Shown here: positions 32,623 through 37,953 of the stretch, in pieces | Layout of the letters: every line of letters begins with the position of its first letter | Position numbering within the stretch: the first letter of the stretch is position 1 | IMG/VR virus record: IMGVR_UViG_3300042304_000524 | Location: 1-38,080 of that record | Source of the DNA: a virus | Direction: 5' to 3' (one strand) | DNA length: 38,080 nt | Made by a program: the position numbers and the translations under genes | Notes under the pieces: model-generated | Databases searched by the model: none | The model's input: only the letters and a program-made list of their open reading frames with translations | What the model was told of the DNA's origin: nothing

Positions 32623-32658
32623 AGCAAACTCCCTAGTTGGGAGGTTGCGACTGGCGGT

Positions 32659-32720
32659 TGGAGCGGGTGAAGGTAATCGAAACCTCACTGCATGGAGCGA
32701 GTGGAGGGAATCGAACCCTC
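32659..32720. other. Candidate attP: two tandem tRNA-Gly 3'-end-like segments
   Basis: Copies at 32659-32686 and 32693-32720, 34 bases apart and 24 of 28 identical. Read on the minus strand, each is a T-arm plus acceptor end: GAGGGTTCGATTCCCTC then CACTCGCTCCA in the copy at 32693, and a GAGGT arm then CACCCGCTCCA in the other. An acceptor strand ending CGC, discriminator T and CCA fits tRNA-Gly. No D or anticodon arm is present, so these are not genes. The location 36 bases from the integrase start fits an attP core. Flanking CTCGCTCCA (32722-32730) is inverted to the second copy. Confidence 0.7.
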
Positions 32721-32866
32721 GCTCGCTCCAACCTCGTCGGAACCTCGGTGTGTTGCAGTGACACAACTGACGTTGTGGTGCGCCGACTTGTCTATCACGA
32801 CAGTCCTGTGTCAATACGGATACTCATTGGTATTCCGACAGTTTGATTCCCCCACAAGACCGCCAA

Positions 32867-33337
32867 CTAGCCCCTAGAATCGTCTGTACGGGCCTGCCAC
32901 TGATCCTGTGGGGCAATGCCCCCAGATCCTCCCAGCCACACCAGTAGGGCCTCCAAGGATCGTTGGGTCAGTCCTTGCGTGAGTTTGCCTCGGACCATGC
33001 GTCTGATCGACTGCTCACTGATACCTGTCTCATCCCCTACTCGCTCATAAGGGATGTTTCTGCGGACCCGTTCAGACTCAAACAGTGTCCCGAGATTCCG
33101 TAACACTTCCAAACAGTTCGTAATGTCCCCAGTGTCGAACTGGCGTGTCAAAGGCTGAGTCTGGTGGGCGATGGCTCCCCGATACGGATTCGGGATCGCC
33201 AGTTTCGCTGCTGCCTGCTGCTCCACACGAACCTGATGTTTCGGACGATCACCGCCCGAACAGATACCGCACAGACAATCGTTTCGTCCGCCACACTTGA
33301 CGTGGCGACCTTCCCAGCACAGATCACAAGTAACCAT
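32867..33337 (-). CDS. Zinc-binding N-terminus plus HTH regulator (immunity repressor candidate)
   Basis: A 156-residue protein. Residues 4-27 hold CDLCWEGRHVKCGGRNDCLC followed by another Cys, a likely zinc site. The C-terminal half has an XRE-like HTH (RRNIPYERVGDETGISEQSI, then RRMVRGKLTQGLTQRSLEAL). Located between the accessory genes and attP/integrase, it is the best candidate for an immunity or lysogeny regulator, although it is transcribed in the same direction as early genes and is not divergent as usual. The start lies four bases after the previous stop. Confidence 0.65.
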   Translation of the reverse strand: MVTCDLCWEGRHVKCGGRNDCLCGICSGGDRPKHQVRVEQQAAAKLAIPNPYRGAIAHQTQPLTRQFDTGDITNCLEVLRNLGTLFESERVRRNIPYERVGDETGISEQSIRRMVRGKLTQGLTQRSLEALLVWLGGSGGIAPQDQWQARTDDSRG

Positions 33338-33340
33338 CTC

Positions 33341-33565
33341 TTAGGCCACTTCCTGATCGGCGCAGTCCATCAACGCAACTGCCAGCCATTGCGCTTGGGG
33401 TGCTTGCAGTTCCAGAGCGATCCGAAACTGGTTTGGTGGGGGAGTGACCATCGTCAGCGTCACCCATCCGTTTCGATTGTTGACCCAACAGTGCGACTCG
33501 GCGTTCCCTGTTTGTCGGTCACGATCTTTGTCAACACTGACGTACACGCCTTGTAGACGTTGCAT
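33341..33565 (-). CDS. Small hypothetical protein after a TCACCTACC leader
   Basis: A 74-residue protein starting MQRLQGVYVSVDKDRDRQTG and ending with a helical segment (AQWLAVALMDCADQEVA). ATG 33565 is preferred over ATG 33577 because GGAG lies six bases before 33565; the 33577 codon itself overlaps that GGAG. The leader contains TCACCTACC at 33584-33592. No family is recognised; the layout resembles small beta-sheet-plus-helix phage proteins. Confidence 0.6.
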   Translation of the reverse strand: MQRLQGVYVSVDKDRDRQTGNAESHCWVNNRNGWVTLTMVTPPPNQFRIALELQAPQAQWLAVALMDCADQEVA

Positions 33566-33603
33566 TCGATACTCCATTGTTGTGGTAGGTGAAAGATAGA
33601 AAG

Positions 33604-33626
33604 CGGGTTGACCCTGTGTCAGCCCG
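33604..33626 (-). terminator. Rho-independent terminator after the small HTH gene
   Basis: In the RNA, CGGG-TGAC pairs with GTCA-CCCG with one inner mismatch, followed by CTTTCTATCTTT. It starts at the base after the stop codon of the gene 33627-33899 and ends 11 bases before the TCACCTACC motif of the next gene. Confidence 0.7.
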
Positions 33627-33899
33627 TTATGACTTGGCAATCATGTCGATACGAGCCCGACTGAGACCCAGTTCCGCTGCGATCTCCGCCAACGTGAAAC
33701 CCTCCATCCGCAACTGACGGACAGCAGCAACACGAACAGCAGACACACGCGGAATCAACTCAGACTGAATCGAATCCAACAGCCAAGACATAGCCAACGC
33801 CCTCAGCATCGGATCATCCATAGTCGCAATCCAGTCATCGCAAACCTGCTGCAACTGAGCCTGCAACTTCATGTTCGTAACCGAATGAGTTGTTCTCAC
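33627..33899 (-). CDS. Small HTH protein
   Basis: A 90-residue protein with an HTH at its C-terminus (EGFTLAEIAAELGLSRARID). The rest is helical (VAAVRQLRMEGF). GTG 33899 overlaps the stop of the tiny membrane gene (GTGA) and has GAGGAG eight bases before it. It is likely a transcription regulator of the early or immunity region. It ends directly at a terminator. Confidence 0.65.
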   Translation of the reverse strand: MRTTHSVTNMKLQAQLQQVCDDWIATMDDPMLRALAMSWLLDSIQSELIPRVSAVRVAAVRQLRMEGFTLAEIAAELGLSRARIDMIAKS

Positions 33900-33982
33900 G
33901 GATTCTTCTCCTCGTCACGAATACCTTTGTAGCCCAGCCACACCAGTAGGGCGATGACCAGCAAACTTGCTATTGGACCCAT
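33896..33982 (-). CDS. Tiny membrane protein (28 aa)
   Basis: A 28-residue protein with one membrane span (IASLLVIALLVWLGY) and a charged tail (KGIRDEEKNP). Its stop overlaps the GTG start of the HTH gene, and the HTH ribosome binding site lies within its last codons, so the two are coupled. The start lies four bases after the previous tiny gene. Real by arrangement; function unknown. Confidence 0.6.
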   Translation of the reverse strand: MGPIASLLVIALLVWLGYKGIRDEEKNP

Positions 33983-33986
33983 AATG

Positions 33987-34067
33987 TCACGCCCACTTCG
34001 ATAGCCAGTAAAGCACCACGCAAACCACTGGTGCGATGAACAGCATTGTCAATCCGTTGATAACCAT
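33987..34067 (-). CDS. Tiny membrane protein (26 aa)
   Basis: A 26-residue protein, almost entirely one membrane span (MLFIAPVVCVVLYWLS). GGAG lies nine bases before ATG 34067, after the variant leader motif ACACCTACC (34087-34095). The frame is open upstream to a GTG close after TCACCTACC at 34134-34142, which would give a 47-residue form. It is the first gene of a three-gene set ending with an HTH protein. Confidence 0.6.
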   Translation of the reverse strand: MVINGLTMLFIAPVVCVVLYWLSKWA

Positions 34068-34148
34068 TGTATTTCTCTCCATTTTTGGTAGGTGTTTGTT
34101 TGTGTTGCGATAGAATGTGTGTTGCTTCACTTTGGTAGGTGAGCAACC

Positions 34149-34178
34149 GAACGGCCCCAGTTCACGCTGGGGTCGTTC
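34149..34178 (-). terminator. Hairpin after the YubB-like gene
   Basis: GAACG-CCCCAG, loop of six, CTGGGG-CGTTC with one mismatch: eleven pairs, 28 bases after the stop of the gene 34206-34796. No U-run follows. It is followed seven bases later by TCACCTACC. It is likely a terminator or a processing hairpin. Confidence 0.55.
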
Positions 34179-34205
34179 ACTATTTACGGCTAGGGCCTGG
34201 GATTG

Positions 34206-34796
34206 TTACCCCGCCATCTCTAACTGTGATTCAGTCAGCCGACGAAACGCTTCGGCCTCGCAATGATCGAAACACTGTCCGACCAACTCTGCACTGTTTT
34301 CGTCATCGTCGCCAGTGAACTGCGGATAGTTCGGATCATCAGAATTGACCGAATAGTTGCCATGCTTTCCGCTACGAAACTCGGCGTATCCATAAAAGTT
34401 TCCGCACTCGTCCTCGTAACTGATTGAGAACTCCAGTCGGGGGAACATTGCGCTAATGGCACTTAGCCCTTCGATGGCTGGTCCCCATGCTGTCCAGAAA
34501 CGAACTGACAGTTGTGCGGTTCCATCAGGGGTGACATCCATAGGTCCGTCGATCTCGGTATCTACGTCACCCCACTTGCAACCCCAGTTGTCCAAACACC
34601 ACTGGTAACCGCTGTCGCTGTAGGCACGTCCGATGGACACTCCGTTGTTGCCGATGATCTCTTTACCCTGAAGATTCTCGGGGAATGGGATCAACGCAGG
34701 GATAAACGCCTTATGGGGTTCGATTGCGTCTTGGAACTGTTGCACGTCATCGGCTAGTCCGATGACAAATAGGTTTGTGTAGCAGTGATTAGGCAT
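34206..34796 (-). CDS. YubB/Api92-like ferredoxin-like domain protein
   Basis: A 196-residue protein. It starts MPNHCYTNLFVIG and has FIPALIPFPENLQ, YQWCLDNWGCKWGDVD, FWTAWGPAIEGL and LEFSISYEDECGNFYGY, the order and spacing of the YubB/Api92 (DUF1281-like) family found on phages and plasmids: MPNxC start, NWGtKWD core, TAWsPP and E-x-G-x-x-F-x-G. Molecular function of the family is unknown. The leader carries TCACCTACC and AGGAG, both inside the 3' end of the upstream gene. Confidence 0.75.
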   Translation of the reverse strand: MPNHCYTNLFVIGLADDVQQFQDAIEPHKAFIPALIPFPENLQGKEIIGNNGVSIGRAYSDSGYQWCLDNWGCKWGDVDTEIDGPMDVTPDGTAQLSVRFWTAWGPAIEGLSAISAMFPRLEFSISYEDECGNFYGYAEFRSGKHGNYSVNSDDPNYPQFTGDDDENSAELVGQCFDHCEAEAFRRLTESQLEMAG

Positions 34797-35022
34797 TGTT
34801 ATTGCTCCTTTGTGGTAGGTGATTGTTCCCATATAAAAGGGTTTTGGTAACGGTGTGATGGAACTCATTGTTTCGCATTCCCAACAACAAATCATTCGCC
34901 ATCGCAATCTTGTTGTGCCAACAATCATCCGTTGCTTCCCAATCCGATAGTTCACACTCGCAAGGCTGATCTTCCATAACGGAAAGCAGAAGGTTTCTGG
35001 CATCTCTTAGTTCGTCACTCAT
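34789..35022 (-). CDS. Small hypothetical early protein
   Basis: A 77-residue protein (MSDELRDARNLLLSVMED at the start; a CECELSDWEATDDCW segment with three Cys). The start overlaps the upstream stop (ATGA). Its last 11 or so codons contain the TCACCTACC motif and ribosome binding site of the next gene, and its stop overlaps that gene by eight bases, so the downstream signals are embedded in coding sequence. No family is recognised. Confidence 0.6.
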   Translation of the reverse strand: MSDELRDARNLLLSVMEDQPCECELSDWEATDDCWHNKIAMANDLLLGMRNNEFHHTVTKTLLYGNNHLPQRSNNNA

Positions 35023-35537
35023 GCCGACACCTCGTCGCAATCGTGAATCTGGGAATGCAACTCAGACACGATCATTGCCAGATCGACATTGACAGGATGA
35101 AGCATCCCGATGCACGAAGAACCAACCTCATGCCATCCGCCGAACTCGCATTGACGCTCCAATACCATCACGCCACTCAGGTATCCGAAACTGAGAATGT
35201 TCACCAGATCCCGACGCAACTCGGTAAGTAACGCATCGTTACCAACCGCATCGACGGGAGGTTGCCACCAATACACATAGCCACGATCATCACGGACCTT
35301 GCGAGCGAAACCATCAAACCCCTCGGGACGTTCTGAATGTCCAAACCATCCGCCCCGAGAACATTCGGCAACTTTGCCAATCCAGTCCTCATCGTCACGA
35401 ACATCTGACCACTCATCAGCCTGCAACGTCACAACAACACGCTGAGAACCATCGCCAAGCAAATAGGTGGCACGTTCCTGATTGCGTTCCAGATCCGCCA
35501 CTAGCGAATCCATGACGTACTGCTCCAGATCATTCAT
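35019..35537 (-). CDS. Hypothetical early protein
   Basis: A 172-residue acidic protein. The middle part is rich in Trp and Gly with basic-aromatic patches (CSRGGWFGHSERPEGFDGFA; GYVYWWQPPVDAVGNDALL), and the C-terminal part is mixed alpha/beta (YLSGVMVLERQCEFGGWHEV). It does not match a family I know. It is coupled by ATGA to both neighbours and so is part of a three-gene unit driven from the promoter at 35852-35880. Confidence 0.6.
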   Translation of the reverse strand: MNDLEQYVMDSLVADLERNQERATYLLGDGSQRVVVTLQADEWSDVRDDEDWIGKVAECSRGGWFGHSERPEGFDGFARKVRDDRGYVYWWQPPVDAVGNDALLTELRRDLVNILSFGYLSGVMVLERQCEFGGWHEVGSSCIGMLHPVNVDLAMIVSELHSQIHDCDEVSA

Positions 35538-35788
35538 GCCGACACCGCCGATACCGCTGAAACGTGAATCGGATTGTCATCGCATCGGGACACGACAATC
35601 TTCACCGCATCATCGCCCAAACCTATACGCCAGACAGTGTGATTACCGTTTGTATGTTCCACAACTGCCAGACCACACAACGCCAGCCCACGATTCACTG
35701 CAATCGCAAACTTTGTGTGCTCGGGATAATGATCTTCAGGTTTCTCAGTAAGAAAGTGTTCGATTGTCTTGCTATGCCAGTTATTCAT
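35534..35788 (-). CDS. Small hypothetical early protein
   Basis: An 84-residue protein (PEDHYPEHTKFAIAVNRGLA; VVEHTNGNHTVWRIGLGDDA) with an alternating beta pattern in its second half and a repeated SAVSAVSA C-terminus. AGGAG is seven bases before ATG 35788. It is the first gene after promoter 35852-35880 and leader motif 35804-35812. No family is recognised. Confidence 0.6.
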   Translation of the reverse strand: MNNWHSKTIEHFLTEKPEDHYPEHTKFAIAVNRGLALCGLAVVEHTNGNHTVWRIGLGDDAVKIVVSRCDDNPIHVSAVSAVSA

Positions 35789-35813
35789 TGCATTGCTCCT
35801 ATTGGTAGGTGAT

Positions 35814-35880
35814 GGGAGCGGGCCACGATGGCCCGATCCCGATTAGTTGTAACTGTAACAGAATCTAGTGGTGTTGTCAA
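35814..35880 (-). promoter_or_regulatory. Early promoter with leader hairpin
   Basis: Minus strand: TTGACA (35880-35875), 17-base spacer, TACAGT (35857-35852), a good housekeeping-type promoter. Downstream, before the TCACCTACC motif (35812-35804), lies a hairpin at 35814-35840 (CGGGCCA, loop TCG, TGGCCCG, extended by GGGA/TCCC). The hairpin would be in the transcript leader and could attenuate it or protect its end. Confidence 0.7.
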
Positions 35881-35894
35881 GTGTCTACAGACAG

Positions 35895-36218
35895 TTATTC
35901 GGAAAGTATCGCAAGAACCTCAGTCTGCTCAATCGCGAACACGGTGAATCCTCGTCGGGGCTTGCCCGAAACTGTCTCGGAACCGTCCTCACGTTTCGTA
36001 ATCGTCGGCAACAAACACGATGTCCCACGCTCACCCTTGCGGACCATACGGCCCGCGTTCTTCCATTGCACAAACGTCGCAAACTGACCTGCGGTCCATT
36101 CGTGTTCGTTCATCATCTCAATCAACCGCGACGCGTTCCCCTTCAAGAACTCACGCCCCGTAATCGGATTATGAGGCCATTGCACTGTCCTCGGATCAAC
36201 AACTATCTCAATACTCAT
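35895..36218 (-). CDS. Stand-alone ArdC N-terminal-like domain (anti-restriction candidate)
   Basis: A 107-residue protein matching the pattern of the ArdC N-terminal domain: PHNPITGREFLKGNASRLIE, then FATFVQWKNAGRMVRKGERG, then PRRGFTVFAIEQTEV, compared with the NPxTGxxYxGxN, Q-x-x-x-xGxxVRKGEKGT and FTVFNxEQ signature. In ArdC this domain binds ssDNA; the metallopeptidase domain is absent here. An early, promoter-proximal place suits protection of incoming DNA. ATG 36218 is preferred to ATG 36224, which lies too close to AGGAG. Confidence 0.7.
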   Translation of the reverse strand: MSIEIVVDPRTVQWPHNPITGREFLKGNASRLIEMMNEHEWTAGQFATFVQWKNAGRMVRKGERGTSCLLPTITKREDGSETVSGKPRRGFTVFAIEQTEVLAILSE

Positions 36219-36267
36219 TCTCATACTCCTGTTGGTAGGTGAATCTGATTAGTTGTACCTGTCGCCA

Positions 36268-36513
36268 TTAGGCGAACACGTCACCGATTGAAAGTTTCTC
36301 CACCATTGCATCCCAATCCGATGAGCCACGGCCCAAACGGACGTGATCGACAAACCCCCGAGAGTCCTCCACTAGCGCGTGGTGTTCCCCATAGCGTCCG
36401 ATCCAAACCCCATCGGTTTCCATGTCTCCCGCGCACTCGTCGGCAACGTGGCGAAGATCAAGCCAATAGGCGAACGGTGTCGAATACTTGTGAGTCTTGT
36501 AGTTCTCTCTCAT
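36268..36513 (-). CDS. Small hypothetical early protein
   Basis: An 81-residue protein (KYSTPFAYWLDLRHVADECA; WIGRYGEHHALVEDSRGFVD). The leader has TCACCTACC (36531-36539) and AGGAG nine bases before ATG 36513. The mixture of aromatic and acidic residues is similar in style to neighbouring small early genes. No family is recognised. Confidence 0.6.
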   Translation of the reverse strand: MRENYKTHKYSTPFAYWLDLRHVADECAGDMETDGVWIGRYGEHHALVEDSRGFVDHVRLGRGSSDWDAMVEKLSIGDVFA

Positions 36514-36545
36514 TGTCCTGCTCCTGTTGTGGTAGGTGAATTGCT

Positions 36546-36764
36546 CTAGCGGTAGTGCCAGTAATCGGAATCGGCAGGAATGCGGCTTTCGGCGTCATCG
36601 GAATGACTGGCCCAAAGTGCCCCCAACTCGTTCGATAGTTCGGCGTACTCCTTCCAATCGCGCTTAGTGACGCAACGCTCAAGCCGACGCAACATTTCCC
36701 GCGTGTACGTCATGTCCCTACGCATCGTCCCAATCGTGAAGGATGTTTCGTTGTTTCTGCCCAT
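36546..36764 (-). CDS. Small helical early protein
   Basis: A 72-residue protein, probably two helices (TREMLRRLERCVTKRDWKEY; AELSNELGALWASHSDDAES). AAGGAG precedes ATG 36764 and TCACCTACC lies at 36781-36789. The helical region resembles that of the protein at 37435-37620 (both have an LGA-x-WA element), so the two may be distant paralogues. No family is recognised. Confidence 0.6.
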   Translation of the reverse strand: MGRNNETSFTIGTMRRDMTYTREMLRRLERCVTKRDWKEYAELSNELGALWASHSDDAESRIPADSDYWHYR

Positions 36765-36853
36765 CGTCTGCACTCCTTGTGGTAGGTGAATCGGTACCCA
36801 ATCGGCACCACACAACACGCCGCGCGTGCTCTGCGCTACTGACTGAGAGGCAT

Positions 36854-36885
36854 GAACGGACCGGGACCCTCGTCCCGATCCGTTC
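36854..36885 (-). terminator. Hairpin after the first acidic early gene
   Basis: GAACGGA and TCCGTTC arms with an inner GGGAC/GTCCC stem and a four-base loop, 12 bases after the stop of the gene 36897-37295. No U-run. A probable terminator or processing hairpin. Confidence 0.55.
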
Positions 36886-36896
36886 CCACTGTTGCT

Positions 36897-37295
36897 TTAG
36901 TCGTCGTCCTCGTCGCCCTCGTCCTCGTCGCGCTCTGCCTCTAGCGCATAGATCAGACGCTCGGCCAGTGTGCAAAGAATCCACCCGACTGCCTCGGTCA
37001 TGTCAGTCGGGAGCGGTCCGAGTTCCTTGGCGATCTCCTCGGAGAACTGCCACCCCTGAAGGTCAGTAAATACCTGCCAACGGTCCCCCGTGTAGATCGG
37101 GACGGCCCCGTCTGCTGCTTGGTGGATTGCCTCGTCTAAGTCGGTGCCGTATTCGATGGCCTCGTCTCGTTCGTAATCAAGCCAACCGCGCGCAACCTGC
37201 TCAAGCCATTCGGCCCCTGCGCTCGTGCTGCTTTCCATGCTCGCATCAATCATGTTTCCCAAGCGGTAGGGGGTGTACTTGTTCTTCGTTTCCAT
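36897..37295 (-). CDS. Acidic early protein
   Basis: A 132-residue acidic protein with tyrosine-rich N-terminus (ETKNKYTPYRLGNMI), a central alpha/beta part (VPIYTGDRWQVFTDLQGWQF) and a very acidic tail (ERDEDEGDEDDD). ATG 37295 is chosen because AGGAG and TCACCTACC precede it; the open frame extends upstream without signals. Acidic early proteins can be inhibitors of host DNA-binding enzymes, but nothing specific is seen here. Confidence 0.6.
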   Translation of the reverse strand: METKNKYTPYRLGNMIDASMESSTSAGAEWLEQVARGWLDYERDEAIEYGTDLDEAIHQAADGAVPIYTGDRWQVFTDLQGWQFSEEIAKELGPLPTDMTEAVGWILCTLAERLIYALEAERDEDEGDEDDD

Positions 37296-37330
37296 TGTTT
37301 GTTTCTCCTGTTTGGTAGGTGATACTAGGG

Positions 37331-37359
37331 ATTGTGACACACTGCTTAGATGTTGTCTA
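37331..37359 (-). promoter_or_regulatory. Early promoter
   Basis: Minus strand: TAGACA (37359-37354), 17-base spacer, CACAAT (37336-37331). The start of transcription would fall close to the TCACCTACC motif at 37322-37314, as at the promoter for the rightmost gene. Confidence 0.5.
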
Positions 37360-37389
37360 GTACCTATTGACAAGCGCCGATAGACACAA

Positions 37390-37420
37390 GGAAACCCACC
37401 CACTAGAGCGGGCTTCCCAA
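37390..37420 (-). terminator. Terminator after the rightmost early gene
   Basis: In the RNA, GCCCGC, loop TCTA, GTGGGT followed by GGGTTTCCTTG. It begins about 15 bases after the stop of the gene 37435-37620, before the next promoter. Pairing includes G-U pairs, so strength is moderate. Confidence 0.55.
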
Positions 37421-37434
37421 TGCTGACCGACTCC

Positions 37435-37620
37435 CTAGCGATTGCGGGAAACTGCGACAAGATCGCGGGCAAGGTCTCGCAACTCCCGAGCGATTGCCGC
37501 GGCCTCTGCTCTGCGTCCCTCGGTCATCAGTCGGGCCCACTTCGCCCCAAGTTCTGAAACGTACACGCTCTCACGTTCCCAAGAGTTCAGGGCCAGTCGG
37601 TATTCATTCTGCGTTGTCAT
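37435..37620 (-). CDS. Small helical early protein, first gene of the early block
   Basis: A 61-residue helical, Arg/Ala/Glu-rich protein (SWERESVYVSELGAKWARLM; RRAEAAAIARELRDLARDLV). AGGAG lies eight bases before ATG 37620, and TCACCTACC at 37637-37645. It is read from the best promoter in the window, next to a Crp/GlxR-like site, so it is probably the first protein made after infection. Its weak likeness to the protein at 36546-36764 suggests a shared origin. Confidence 0.65.
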   Translation of the reverse strand: MTTQNEYRLALNSWERESVYVSELGAKWARLMTEGRRAEAAAIARELRDLARDLVAVSRNR

Positions 37621-37652
37621 TGTCGTGCTCCTGTTCGGTAGGTGATGAAATC

Positions 37653-37681
37653 AGTATCCCAGAATTCGCAGCAGTTGTCAA
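37653..37681 (-). promoter_or_regulatory. Main early promoter
   Basis: Minus strand: TTGACA (37681-37676), exactly 17 bases, GATACT (37658-37653). Predicted initiation is around 37646, at the edge of the TCACCTACC motif. A palindromic Crp/GlxR-like site lies just upstream. Confidence 0.8.
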
Positions 37682-37690
37682 CCCTCTATT

Positions 37691-37708
37691 GTGTGAAATA
37701 TGTCACAC
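37691..37708. promoter_or_regulatory. Crp/GlxR-type operator
   Basis: GTGTGA-AATATG-TCACAC. It contains TGTGA-N2-TA-N2-TCACA, the established consensus of actinobacterial cAMP-responsive regulators (GlxR, mycobacterial Crp). The centre is about 53 bases upstream of the predicted start of the main early promoter. The match is seen; binding is inference. Confidence 0.6.
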
Positions 37709-37953
37709 CCCCGAACAAGGCAGAACAGTAGCCCCGACCCGACCCGCTGCGGCTTCCCTCGGGTTAGGTTCCTGCTTCGTCTGCTTGTCGCTCGTTTCGG
37801 TGCGATTGTCTGCCTATCCGACCCGACACAACAGAGGGAGCACCTCAGCGCAGACCCTTACCCCAACGCAGGCACACCACCGCCCCATTCGGTCGGGATC
37901 GAACTACGATTCGCTTCCCATCGCCACGCCCGCCCCGTGTGGCGGGAGGGGTA
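37709..37953. other. Non-coding control region with repeats and G-runs
   Basis: No gene is supported. CCGACCCGA occurs at 37734-37742, overlapping a second CCGACCCG copy, and again at 37818-37826; an inverted relative (CGGTCGGG) is at 37890-37897. CCCGCC-N6-GGCGGG at 37929-37946 is a perfect hairpin. From 37944 a G-quadruplex-like run (GGG-A-GGGG-TA-G7-T-G5, to 37966) leads into TTTATATATATT. This could be an origin, packaging or late promoter region; none is proven. Confidence 0.5.

Larger units (their letters stand above)
33584..37645 (-). repeat. TCACCTACC leader motif, ten copies in the early accessory region
   Basis: Minus-strand copies at 37637-37645, 37314-37322, 36781-36789, 36531-36539, 36234-36242, 35804-35812, 34814-34822, 34134-34142 and 33584-33592, plus ACACCTACC at 34087-34095. 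In most, two to seven bases follow before a GGAG-type ribosome binding site, and the start codon follows that. Genes that are translationally coupled to the gene before them lack it. At the two best promoters it lies at or just after the predicted transcription start. It resembles in concept the start-associated sequences of cluster K mycobacteriophages. Confidence 0.8.

Noticed and set aside
32659-32730. A complete tRNA gene
   Set aside because: Only T-arm and acceptor 3' portions are present; there is no D arm, anticodon arm or 5' acceptor strand at the right distance.
32623-32814. N-terminal extension of the integrase to 32814
   Set aside because: It would translate through the tRNA-like attP core; a proper GGGAG is placed before ATG 32622.
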